Positions 17,886 to 25,801 of a stretch of 39,907 bases of DNA are shown here, in pieces (the first letter of the stretch is position 1; every line of letters starts with the position of its first letter). The translations under genes and the position numbers were made by a program. The DNA comes from Actinomycetota bacterium. Lineage in GTDB: Bacteria > Actinomycetota > Thermoleophilia > RBG-16-64-13. Location of the stretch: assembly GCA_012514635.1 (NCBI GenBank), contig JAAYZX010000062.1:1-39907 (forward strand), read 5' to 3'. The notes beneath the pieces are model-generated. The model saw only the letters and a list, made by a program, of their open reading frames with translations. It was not told the DNA's origin and ran no database searches.

Positions 17886-18061
17886 AGGAAGACTATACGT
17901 GAACCTGCAAATCGTCTCCATGGATGGCAATCCTCTGTCGTGGTGCCGAGGCGGCTCTCAGGCATGATGATCAGCGCTGGATAAAGAACATCGCACCGCG
18001 CAGACGTGATCCACTCTTCCTGACCGCAGCGGGATCAGCCCGGTTCTACGTTCGTTCCTTC

Positions 18062-18092
18062 AAAGGAGGAAATGATCACCATGACCGAATAG
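18062..18092 (+). other. Orphan ribosome-binding site and six-codon frame
   Basis: A perfect AAAGGAGG (18062-18069) precedes an ATG at 18072 whose frame stops after six codons (TAG 18090-18092). It looks like the 5' end of a plus-strand gene whose body was lost, or a leader peptide. No continuation was recognised downstream. Confidence 0.3.
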
Positions 18093-18162
18093 TCGCACTT
18101 CCTGCCAACCCGAGCTGCGAAAACCCAGGCAGCGACCCGCGGAGCAGTCAAGAGTTTCTCGG

Positions 18163-18480
18163 TCAATCATTGCCGGCTGCCGGCTCTCCAAGAAGCCTGG
18201 GGTGCGCAGCCAGAACGATTGCCTCGTCTATCACATCGATCTCTCGCCGCACCAAGCAATAGCGTTGCCAGCCAAAGATCCACAGCACAAGAACAACCAC
18301 GACAACTATTGTCCGCAGAACCCCCGAGAGCCCATCCCACCCTGGTCGGAAGACAACCCACCCATAGGCGAATATAAGGGCGAGAGGGCCACCCTGAAAT
18401 AGGAAGCGGACAAACAGGACGGTCCGTTTGAAATGAAGGGGCTTGAAACGTCTTCCGGACGGTAGTCCCAAAGCCTTCAA
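18163..18480 (-). CDS. Small membrane protein, unknown function
   Basis: 105 aa from a TTG at 18478-18480 that has GGAGGAGGG six bases upstream and overlaps the stop of the preceding frame (TTGA). Two transmembrane stretches are visible: TVLFVRFLFQGGPLALIFAY and, after a short loop, VLRTIVVVVVLVLWIFGW. The tail is charged (RREIDVIDEAIVLAAH). No family recognised. Translation coupling to the frameshifted nuclease gene upstream is suggested by the overlap. A longer TTG start at 18528 is possible but lacks an SD. Confidence 0.55.
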   Translation of the reverse strand: MKALGLPSGRRFKPLHFKRTVLFVRFLFQGGPLALIFAYGWVVFRPGWDGLSGVLRTIVVVVVLVLWIFGWQRYCLVRREIDVIDEAIVLAAHPRLLGEPAAGND

Positions 18481-18955
18481 AGCGTGCCCTCCTCCCAGAG
18501 CAGACCCCCGACCGGGACTGGCTTCCAATAGGCACTGTCATTGGCGAGAGCCAGGGCCACGCCGGTCGCGCCCGGGGACAAGGCGGCAGCCCGTTCTAGT
18601 CTTGAGACGTCCTTCAGGATGCCGTAGCGGCCTAGGTCTTGGGCTCCCTGACTGAGGAGGTCGTATCTCTCTCCCCCCACGCTCACACTCATCCCCCGCG
18701 TCTTGTACCTTTGAGTTCCATGGCCATTACCTGGCCATCGACCGTCAGCCAGATATCCAGGTAGCTACGCAGATCCATTCCCGGTACGCGATGTTCGAGT
18801 CGGATCTCCGCGTTCGGAATCTCGCCATGCAAGAACCATGCCAAGGCATGCTGGAAATCGGCCTCCGAGTGGAAGACTCGATGGGTCGAAGCAAGCTTCT
18901 TCGTGAGGGCGTGGATATCCTGGCCGAAATCGATAAGCTGAAGATCATCGTCCAA
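18477..18955 (-). pseudogene. Frameshifted PD-(D/E)XK nuclease-like gene
   Basis: Two adjoining frames together match one uncharacterised family. The first (88 codons, 18955-18689, TTG start with GGGGAGGAG upstream) reads HSEADFQHALAWFLHG, RLEHRVPG, YLDIWLTVDGQVMAMELKG: the acidic residue, Asp and E-L-K of a PD-(D/E)XK nuclease core. The second (71 codons, 18692-18477) reads MSVSVGGERYDLLSQGAQD, GRYGILKDVSRLE and NDSAYWKP, the usual continuation. They meet at a five-G run (about 18691-18696); one inserted G restores a single frame. The C-terminus ends earlier than usual. It may be decay, an assembly error, or programmed slippage. Confidence 0.6.
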
Positions 18956-19201
18956 GGCAAGCTCCTCCCCTGGTGGCCTGCGCGACTGTTGATCTGTCTG
19001 CTCAGCATTCTAGCGCTCTCAGCGAGAACGTGAGCTCCAGGCAATGCTCAGATAGGGCCTACTCTCTCTTCGACAACGATCACCATCGTCACGTGGTGCT
19101 CTGGACCTTGGTTGCTTCTCCCTCGCCGGGTAACCTAGAGAGCCAGTTCTCGACGGTCACCCGGAGACGGCAATGGCAGGTGCGAAAGGGGGAATCGGGT
19201 C

Positions 19202-19597
19202 TTGAAGCAAGGGTCGCTCCCTCACACACGCCGGCCGGGTCACAAGCGCATCGAGAGAGAGCAACGCACCGTTCAGGTGATGATCTCCATGTACTGCGAG
19301 GGCCATCACCCGCGCCCCGCTGCCGAGACCGCCGCCGCAACAGCCGAGCCGCGGCTCTGCCCGGACTGCGTCGCTCTGCTTAGGTACGCGCAACAACGCG
19401 TTGAGCGCTGCCCCTTCGGACAGGACAAGCCGACGTGTGCCCGCTGCCGCGTGCACTGCTATCGACCCGACATGCGCGAGAAGGTAAGAGCCGTAATGCG
19501 CTACTCCGGCCCCCGCATGACCTTCAGGCACCCCTACTTGGCTTTGCAGCACGTGCTCGATGCCCGAAGGGACTCGAAGCACCGGTCTGCACAGTAG
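19202..19597 (+). CDS. ygbA: YgbA / nitrous-oxide-stimulated-promoter family protein
   Basis: 131 aa, the only confident plus-strand protein gene. The family block is clear: HKRIEREQRTVQVMISMYCE, then LCPDCVALLRYA, CPFGQDKPTCARCRVHCYRP and DMREKVRAVMRYSGPRM. Seven cysteines (32, 53, 56, 70, 79, 82, 86) suggest a metal or iron-sulphur site. In E. coli the homologue belongs to the NO-responsive regulon; its molecular role is not settled. The start used is TTG 19202, with AGGGGG about eight bases upstream; an internal Met at residue 27 is an alternative. It is surrounded by gene debris. Confidence 0.8.
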   Translation: MKQGSLPHTRRPGHKRIEREQRTVQVMISMYCEGHHPRPAAETAAATAEPRLCPDCVALLRYAQQRVERCPFGQDKPTCARCRVHCYRPDMREKVRAVMRYSGPRMTFRHPYLALQHVLDARRDSKHRSAQ

Positions 19598-20417
19598 CCT
19601 GATGCCTGCCTGCGCCGGCAACACTTCCCTACCGGGTATTTGCACCATCACAAGATGGTGAAAGGAAACGCCAGTCGAGTAGGAGAAGCGCGGACTACTG
19701 CGACAACTGGAGGAGGCGGCCCAAGAAGAAGACGTCAAGGAAAAACAACTGTCATACCGTGATCTGCTTTTACACAACTTGACAGACACAACCTGCGAAG
19801 GAGGTCTTGACAGGACCGCGGCCGAGACCTGGTAGCGCCTTGGTCACCTCCCGTATGGGCTCTACCCACCCCTCTTTGTAGGGCCGGTCGTGGTCGTGGT
19901 ACTCGGGTCGCTTCACGGCGACGTCCCTACTTGGAGGCCGGCGAGAGGGACGGCATCTCGCTCTTTGCGGCCGTGGCCCGGGAAGGCCGGAGACGAAGCC
20001 GACCCGCCGCATACTCGATTTTCCGTCCTGCGCGCCTTTCATGATTGGAAGATGACAGATTCCTAGAAGAACGGAGTGAGCAAGCTGCGTGTCGTGGAAG
20101 TGATCGTTGATGGGCCTATTGGTGCCGGCCCGGGCGGAGGCCTTAAGTTTGCTAGGGGAGCAGGGGCGAGGAGTGGATCTGGTGGCGGGGTGGATGCAGA
20201 AGCAAGGGGTGTGAAGGCCGCTCCTGTCACTTGCCACTCAGCCGCCGCCAAAGCAACCAAGCGCACAATGTGGGAGCCGAAGTGCTCCCTCGGCCGGCTT
20301 GTAGCATCAACCGACTGTGAGCTTTGGTACCTGCCCTTCTTCCGCCTCCCCCACCTCCCCGTCAGGTGGCTCTGGATGCTGCCCTTGTCCGCCCAAAGAT
20401 CGTCTTCTCGGACGCCG
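19598..20417. other. 820-bp stretch without a recognisable gene
   Basis: Several short open stretches exist on both strands, none with a family match. One plus-strand run of about 48 codons ending at TAG 19833-19835 (EKRGLLRQLEEAAQEEDVKE and YRDLLLHNL) and one minus-strand run ending at 19770 (YHDHDRPYKEGWVEPIREV) look protein-like and may be relics. No terminator or repeat was found. Confidence 0.3.
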
Positions 20418-22034
20418 TCACCAAGACAGAGTCTCATGTGCACGCACGGTCATGACCACCCCCTGTGCGCGGGTGAGGTTCTGGTTGGGCCTTAAGTATC
20501 TTAGCCCCTGCTCTGCGGAGCCTTGGACCACCCCTTTGAAGATGAGGAAGGCCGTGGTCTCCAGATGCGGGGGGGTCAACTGGCCCCGATCGGCAAAGTC
20601 TTTGAGGAACTCTTCTCCTTCTGCTGCATACCACTGAGCCAGTGTAAGGTAGGTAGCCTCTCCTTGCCCCTGGATGACGCCGGCAGATTCAAGCTCCCTC
20701 TTTGCCAAGATGCGGGCGATCATGCTGTTGAACTGTTGGCGGACGATATGGCTGGCGGGACGGAAATTGCCGTCATCATAGCCGCCCATGATGCCGGCGG
20801 CATATCCACCCTCCACCCACTTATAGAAGGTGTGCTCTTTGGGCACATCGTGGAAGGTGGGGGTGGCCGGTTCCAGGGTGTCCACGGCAAAGCCGTCCAC
20901 GATCATCTTGGCGCTCTGGCCGCGTACCAGCGAAAGAGCGGGACGGAAACTGCCGTCATCGTAGCCTTGGGCCACCCGGTAGGCTTGGTCGGCCGTGATC
21001 TTGTAGGTATTCACCCATGTCTCATCGGAGATATCGCTCCAGAGGTCATAAGCCAAGCCCAAGCCGTGCCAGTAGCCGGAGGCGATGGCCACACACTTCC
21101 TGGCTGCAGGAACGGTACTTACCTGTTGGAAATGATCCCAGCCCCAGGCCACCATAGAGCCATCCCTTCGTAGAGCTAGGCTGCTACGCTCGCCGCCGGC
21201 GATGGCCACGAAATCATGTCCGGTGGGGGTGTCCGTGACCAGGCCATAATTATCTGAGCCCCAGGAGACTATGGAGCCGTCGCCCCTCAGGGCCAGGCTG
21301 TGATGCCACCCGCCGGCGATGGCCACGAAACCGCTATCGGTGGGGATGCTGCTCACCTGGCCATGATCATCTCTTCCCCAGGAGACTATGGAGCCGTCGC
21401 CCCTCAGGGCCAGGCTGTGAGCCCACCCGGCGGTGATGGCGATGAAGTCATTCCCTGTGGGGATGCCGCTCACCTGGCCTTCATTGTCTCTTCCCCAGGA
21501 GACTATGGTGCCGTTACTTCTTAGGGCCAGGCTATGGCCGTAGCCGCCGGCGATGGCCACGAAACCCTTCTCGGTGGGGGTGCCGCTCACCTGGCCTTCA
21601 TCATCCGCACCCCAAGCCACTATGGAGCCGTAGCTTGTTAGGGCGAGAGAGTGCCAACCGCCGCAGGCGATGGCGACGAAATCATGGCCCTTCGGGACGG
21701 TATAACCTCTGGCTCCCCAGGCGGCTAGGGAGCCGTCGCTTCTTAGAGCCAGGCTGTCGGTTGCACCGGCGGCGATGGCGATGAAGTCTACGTCGGGAGG
21801 GATGTTCGTGACCTCATTATGGAAGTCGTAGCCCCAACCAATCACCTGACGAGGGGTCTGGGTGGCAGAGGCAGCCGGGGCCAAGCTGAGCAGCGTGAGC
21901 GCGGCCAGCATCAAGGTGAGCACTAGGTAGGCAGACGTCCGGAGGTGGGTCTTTTTCGGCTGGGGCGCACTCTTCTCTCCGGCATGCTTTCCGTTGACGG
22001 CCTTCACTGGACGGAGATTGCTCAGGAAGTTCAC
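20418..22034 (-). CDS. Exported RCC1-repeat protein with C-terminal SLH domains
   Basis: 538 aa, GTG start with AGGAAAGGGGGG upstream. A long charged N-terminus and a hydrophobic stretch (about 32-58, AYLVLTLMLAALTLLSLAP) act as signal peptide. Seven RCC1-type repeats of about 41 aa follow, of the form FVAIAGGxxHSLALRxDGSI then VSWGxDxxGQVSxIPT, together forming a predicted seven-bladed propeller. Three SLH domains (AQGYDDGSFRPALSLVRGQ, MGGYDDGNFRPASHIVRQQ and a weaker last one with LTRAQGVVMTVRA) complete it. The same design, a variable propeller on an SLH anchor, is seen in two genes to the left. It lies 447 bp downstream of the DISARM operon. Function: probably wall-bound ligand binding. 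Confidence 0.88.
   Translation of the reverse strand: MNFLSNLRPVKAVNGKHAGEKSAPQPKKTHLRTSAYLVLTLMLAALTLLSLAPAASATQTPRQVIGWGYDFHNEVTNIPPDVDFIAIAAGATDSLALRSDGSLAAWGARGYTVPKGHDFVAIACGGWHSLALTSYGSIVAWGADDEGQVSGTPTEKGFVAIAGGYGHSLALRSNGTIVSWGRDNEGQVSGIPTGNDFIAITAGWAHSLALRGDGSIVSWGRDDHGQVSSIPTDSGFVAIAGGWHHSLALRGDGSIVSWGSDNYGLVTDTPTGHDFVAIAGGERSSLALRRDGSMVAWGWDHFQQVSTVPAARKCVAIASGYWHGLGLAYDLWSDISDETWVNTYKITADQAYRVAQGYDDGSFRPALSLVRGQSAKMIVDGFAVDTLEPATPTFHDVPKEHTFYKWVEGGYAAGIMGGYDDGNFRPASHIVRQQFNSMIARILAKRELESAGVIQGQGEATYLTLAQWYAAEGEEFLKDFADRGQLTPPHLETTAFLIFKGVVQGSAEQGLRYLRPNQNLTRAQGVVMTVRAHETLSW
21000..21850 (-). repeat. Tandem approx. 123-bp repeats encoding RCC1 blades
   Basis: The DNA repeats itself with a unit near 123 bp. 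Segments such as CAGGAGACTATGGAGCCGTC recur in adjacent units at 21260, 21380 and (with changes) 21500. The similarity at DNA level implies recent duplication or gene conversion of the blades. Confidence 0.65.
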
Positions 22035-22481
22035 GTCCCCCCTTTCCTGCGGCTTGCCTAATATGATTTGTTGGTAAGTAGTATGTATCTTTTTACCCTA
22101 AAATGAGCCAACTCGTGTCATCCTATCCGCCTTCGATCTCATGGGCAAGTACGGTTTGGGGCAGACCAGAGGGTGTTTCTCGACCGACTCCCTGAGCAGA
22201 CGATACCGAGAGCCGGCCGCTCGGCACCGCCGCTTCTGGCTACACGCCTCCCGGTGACCCGGGACGAGACGCACCAGCTTCCGGCAGGCAATGGGCCCGT
22301 TTCTCTATGATCACTATGGAGACTTTGTGTTCCCTGACAAGACAGGAGTGTGGTGTCGCGTGGTGGTGGAGGATCTGTAGCTGGCGACAGTGCGGGCGGT
22401 TCGCGTTCGACCACCATCTTGTGCTCGTGATGGGTCCCCTCGGTTTCCCCGCCGCCTGTGTAGCCACGTCCGACCGGACCC
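22035..22481. other. Intergenic stretch between the DISARM operon and the RCC1-SLH gene
   Basis: No gene recognised. Near 22060-22110 the minus strand is A/T-rich (GGGTAAAAAGATACATAC) and probably holds the promoter of the RCC1-SLH gene, but no clear hexamers are seen. A 29-codon plus-strand frame (from about 22290) is too short to call. Confidence 0.3.
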
Positions 22482-23207
22482 TCACCTCGTCTGGTCCTGG
22501 CGATCCCAAGAAGCGATAACCCAGAGCTTCCACAGGTAGTTGCGGAGTCCGACCATCAGTGTCGTGACCTCAGCGTCTATACCGACACTGCAGTCCAGGT
22601 ACTTCCAGCGTCTTTCCCCGAGCAGTCCTTCTCGTGCCTGCATAATGGCCGCGAGGGCTTCCTCACTCGTCTTTCCGCCGTGCCCGACTCTTCCCATGGC
22701 ACGATCGTCGATGTGCTCGTAAGAGTCTCTGATCGTCTTGATTGCCTTTGAGGATCGCTGCACGCCTTCCGGTAAAAGAGGGACTTCTGCGAGTCGGAGC
22801 TCCATGGAAGCCCGTTCGGCCATCTTCATTGCACGATGCAGAGCGATGATAGTCATCTCTGCTTCGTTCACCATCTGGAAGAAACGCTGCCTTATCGGCG
22901 GATCATCGAAGAACCCTCGTGCAGCGCCTGCCTGATTCTTGTCGTTGATCGGCTTCAGTTCGTCGACGAGCGCTCGAGTTCGCTCAAGTAAAACATGGGC
23001 ACCGTCCAACCTCCTACCCGCAGTGATGAGATAGCGAAAAGCATATGCGGGCGGCATCGCGCCCCCGCTCATGACGCTGGCCAGCATCATATCCTCGCAA
23101 ACGGGTACATATCCATCTGAGCAACGGTTCTGGTCTCGTACTGCGCACACCACAACGTCCAGTGCTGCTTCCAAGAACTCGTTTTGCGTTCCCATGTGGT
23201 CCACCAT
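22482..23207 (-). CDS. DISARM-linked protein of unknown function with an R-X4-H motif
   Basis: 241 aa, probably soluble and mostly helical. No family recognised. R160-DSYE-H165, inside a helix-rich C-terminal half (KAIKTIRDSYEH then IDDRAMGR), fits the R-X4-6-H motif of HEPN RNases, and the surrounding helix pattern is compatible with HEPN, but this is inference from a short motif. The ATG at 23205-23207 is followed by another in-frame ATG at 23195; the G-rich SD abuts the first. It begins six bases after the drmC stop, so it is the last gene of the DISARM operon and is expected to be co-expressed. It is not one of the standard class 1 genes. HEPN RNases are common toxin parts of defence systems. 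Confidence 0.7.
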   Translation of the reverse strand: MVDHMGTQNEFLEAALDVVVCAVRDQNRCSDGYVPVCEDMMLASVMSGGAMPPAYAFRYLITAGRRLDGAHVLLERTRALVDELKPINDKNQAGAARGFFDDPPIRQRFFQMVNEAEMTIIALHRAMKMAERASMELRLAEVPLLPEGVQRSSKAIKTIRDSYEHIDDRAMGRVGHGGKTSEEALAAIMQAREGLLGERRWKYLDCSVGIDAEVTTLMVGLRNYLWKLWVIASWDRQDQTR

Positions 23208-23213
23208 CCCCCC

Positions 23214-23993
23214 TCACGCCCCGGGCAGCGGCTTCAGCAGCCCCCGCTCGATCAGGCCGCGGAAGTGCATCACCACCGTCGCCGCGAGGGCCGGGTCGCG
23301 CACCAGCAGGCCCAGCTCGATGTTGCGGTCGAGGGCCGCTTCGGTCAGGTTGGCGGAGGTGATGAAGACCGCCTCGTCGTCCTTGACCACCGCTTTGGCG
23401 TGAAGTACGCCTTTGGGGCGGGGAAGCTCGAGGGCCCGAGGGTCGTAGAAGACGTTCGGGCGGCGGTCACCGGGCCATTCGTCGCCCCAGAAGCGGTCGG
23501 CGAAGCGCCGTACCAGGGCGTCGGCGGAGGTAGTGTCTCCGTACTTGCGCTCGATGTTGAGGAGCAGCATCACGTCGAGGGTCGGGGTCGAGTCCATGCG
23601 TGCGGAGATCACCTCGAACGCCTTAGGTCCGTCGAAGAAGGCATAGGTGGCCGCCCAGATCGAGCGCTCGGCCGAGCTGAGGAGCTCTTCGTAGACGCGA
23701 CGGGTGTCGCGGGCGTGAAGGCCGGTGACCTCGGGCCCCGACCAGACCAGGTCGGGCTGCCGGGAACGCGATGCCGCTTCGTCCATCATCGCGAGGCAGG
23801 CGGCGGCTCCTCGACCGGTTATCCCCAGACGATCAAGAGCCTCCAGAGCGTCTACCGCCTCTGCCGCGTCCTCCGTGATGCCGACCGCGCGCAGGGCGGC
23901 TACGGAGTAGGGAGGCGCCAGCAGGCCGCTCTCCAAAGCTTCTGCCAGACGTCCGCGGACGTGCGGTGGCATGGCGAGCAACCGCTTCGGCAT
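23214..23993 (-). CDS. drmC: DrmC, phospholipase-D-like nuclease of DISARM
   Basis: 259 aa. The start at ATG 23991-23993 shares one base with the drmB stop; a longer frame from 24194 is a shadow inside drmB. One HKD motif is present: H198-A-K200-x4-D205, followed by ITSANLTEAALDRNIELG, the classic PLD-superfamily pattern. A single HKD per chain implies a dimer for a complete active site. In the DISARM literature drmC is conserved, but was dispensable for protection in the tested class 2 system. An N-terminal helical part (1-80) precedes the PLD fold. Confidence 0.93.
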   Translation of the reverse strand: MPKRLLAMPPHVRGRLAEALESGLLAPPYSVAALRAVGITEDAAEAVDALEALDRLGITGRGAAACLAMMDEAASRSRQPDLVWSGPEVTGLHARDTRRVYEELLSSAERSIWAATYAFFDGPKAFEVISARMDSTPTLDVMLLLNIERKYGDTTSADALVRRFADRFWGDEWPGDRRPNVFYDPRALELPRPKGVLHAKAVVKDDEAVFITSANLTEAALDRNIELGLLVRDPALAATVVMHFRGLIERGLLKPLPGA

Positions 23994-25801
23994 CAGACAC
24001 CCTCGAAATCGAAGAGGGCCGCGTCTTCGACTCCCAGGATGGGCACGACCAGCGCCCGGTCCAGATACTCGTTGCGCATCTCGCAGGAGGTCTCGGCGAC
24101 CAGGGTGCAGCCGTGGCAGGCGGCTCCATGCAGATAGCGCTTCTCCATGGTGCTCCCGGGCGCGTGCTGGGCGCAGATAGGGTCGTTGGAACAAAGCGCC
24201 GCCGTGGCAAAGGCCCTCTCCAGGTGAGCCTGCGTGTGCCGGGCCTGAGCCACGAGACCGCCCAGTGTCCCTTCGGCGTCAGAGCTGCCGGTGAACAGGA
24301 GGAGGCCGTAACGCTCGGATTCGGTATCGGCGTAGATGCGCTCCCGAATGGAGCTGGCCGAGTATCCCGCCCTCATGGCCAGCGCCTGGACCAGCAGGTG
24401 CGACAACGTGTGGAGGAGGATGTAAGGGCCGCCGGGGAACGGGCGTTCGCTCTTGCGCTCTTCGCTCCATTTCTGGTGTCCACCGGCGAGATCATCGAGG
24501 CGTTCCTCGACTGCCGGCCTCGCGAGCCAATCGCGGACGGCGGAGGCCCGGAGTTGGATGAAGACCCCCTCTCCCCTGTTCTCGACGGCGGGGAACCACT
24601 CGGGCTCGAGCTGTATCTGAGCCCGCTCGACATCGGTCTCGTACTCGCCGTGGATGTCGGGCATGATGGCTTCGAACCGCGAGAAGCCCGCGAGCGCCAT
24701 GACCTCGCGCAGGCGGTGGAGTTGGTAGACCGCCTCCACCGGCTCCAATCGGCCGTCCCTTCTCCAGACATGGTCGGGCAGTCGGCGCACGTGGAAGTCT
24801 TGGTCGACTATCAGGTCGTCCCCGAACCCTTCAGTAGCGGCGAGGATGGCATCGAGCTCCACCTCTTTGACCGGCCGCTCTGCGACACCGCCACTCTTGA
24901 CCGCCTGGATGGCTCCCAGCACCTCTGTATCGGTGAAAGGAAGCAACTTATCGGCCACAGCGGGCACTTTCTTGAGGACAGCGAGTTCTTGGACGCCCTC
25001 GACGATCTGCAAGTAGTCCCACAACTCCCGCACCGTCCGCTCCGCGTCGTTGCCCCGGTCCGGCAGCGAGAGCACGCTCACCACCTGGGGGAAGTACGAG
25101 TTGGAAGCAGTACGCACCAGAAGGCGGCTGTGTTCGGAGCAGTCTTCGTGGGCGTCCCTTCCCAGCCAGGGCCTACGTCCGCTGCAGAATCCGAGTGCGT
25201 TCTGTTCGATCTCGCTGGCCTCATACAGCGGCCGGGTCTTGCCGCATCCTTGGCAGCGCACGAAGAGCTCGGCCAGATCGCCGGTGGTGCCCCGCTCATC
25301 GAGCCACAGTTGACATCGCGTGCAGGTCTGGTCGCCTTTGTGGACGAAACCCCGCCAGTCGATGTCATCCACGTGGCCTTTGGGGCAGGCCCGCACGAAG
25401 CGGGTGGCCACCACCTTTCGGCCTTCGCAGCGGCCTTTCTCATCAAGTTGCTGTCGGTGGACCAAACGTCGGGAGCGTTCTCCCCGGCCCGCCTCCTGCT
25501 TGGTCGGGTCTTCTTGCACCACGAACCATTCGGGGAAGCGCCACACGCGGATGCCCCGGCTACCTTCGCCAGGATGATCCGAAGCCGGCGGAGGAGCATA
25601 GAGGCGTACTGCTCTCACCCCCGTCATCATCTCGAGCTTCCGGGCCAGGCGGGGTTCGATGACCTCGGATAGGTCGTTGGTCTTGGGCCACCCGTCCAGA
25701 CCGCCGATGATACCCGAGTCATTGGGTAGGTCGATGAGGGCGCCCGGCCCATAGGTGGTGATGATCTGACTGCTTCTCAGCTGTCCGTGGGCCCTGCTCA
25801 C
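23993..25801 (-). CDS. drmB: DrmB, DUF1998 partner of the DISARM helicase
   Basis: 602 aa, GTG start overlapping the drmA stop. Zinc-binding cysteines occur in the middle (CPKGH, CTRC, CQGCG) and again in the DUF1998 part near the C-terminus (CHGCT, residues 562-565, then SCEMRNEYLDR). The DUF1998 helix HTLSHLLVQALAMRAGY is also present. By family knowledge DrmB forms a complex with the helicase DrmA and helps it bind DNA. It lies between drmA and drmC, as in other DISARM loci. Confidence 0.93.
   Translation of the reverse strand: MSRAHGQLRSSQIITTYGPGALIDLPNDSGIIGGLDGWPKTNDLSEVIEPRLARKLEMMTGVRAVRLYAPPPASDHPGEGSRGIRVWRFPEWFVVQEDPTKQEAGRGERSRRLVHRQQLDEKGRCEGRKVVATRFVRACPKGHVDDIDWRGFVHKGDQTCTRCQLWLDERGTTGDLAELFVRCQGCGKTRPLYEASEIEQNALGFCSGRRPWLGRDAHEDCSEHSRLLVRTASNSYFPQVVSVLSLPDRGNDAERTVRELWDYLQIVEGVQELAVLKKVPAVADKLLPFTDTEVLGAIQAVKSGGVAERPVKEVELDAILAATEGFGDDLIVDQDFHVRRLPDHVWRRDGRLEPVEAVYQLHRLREVMALAGFSRFEAIMPDIHGEYETDVERAQIQLEPEWFPAVENRGEGVFIQLRASAVRDWLARPAVEERLDDLAGGHQKWSEERKSERPFPGGPYILLHTLSHLLVQALAMRAGYSASSIRERIYADTESERYGLLLFTGSSDAEGTLGGLVAQARHTQAHLERAFATAALCSNDPICAQHAPGSTMEKRYLHGAACHGCTLVAETSCEMRNEYLDRALVVPILGVEDAALFDFEGV

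Noticed and set aside
23994-24194. Upstream extension of drmC (67 codons)
   Set aside because: It lies inside drmB in another frame with arginine/proline-rich composition; the TGATG junction at 23993 gives a natural coupled start.
23966-25672. A 568-codon plus-strand frame opposite drmB
   Set aside because: It is an antisense shadow of drmB caused by high GC at codon third positions; no domain fits.
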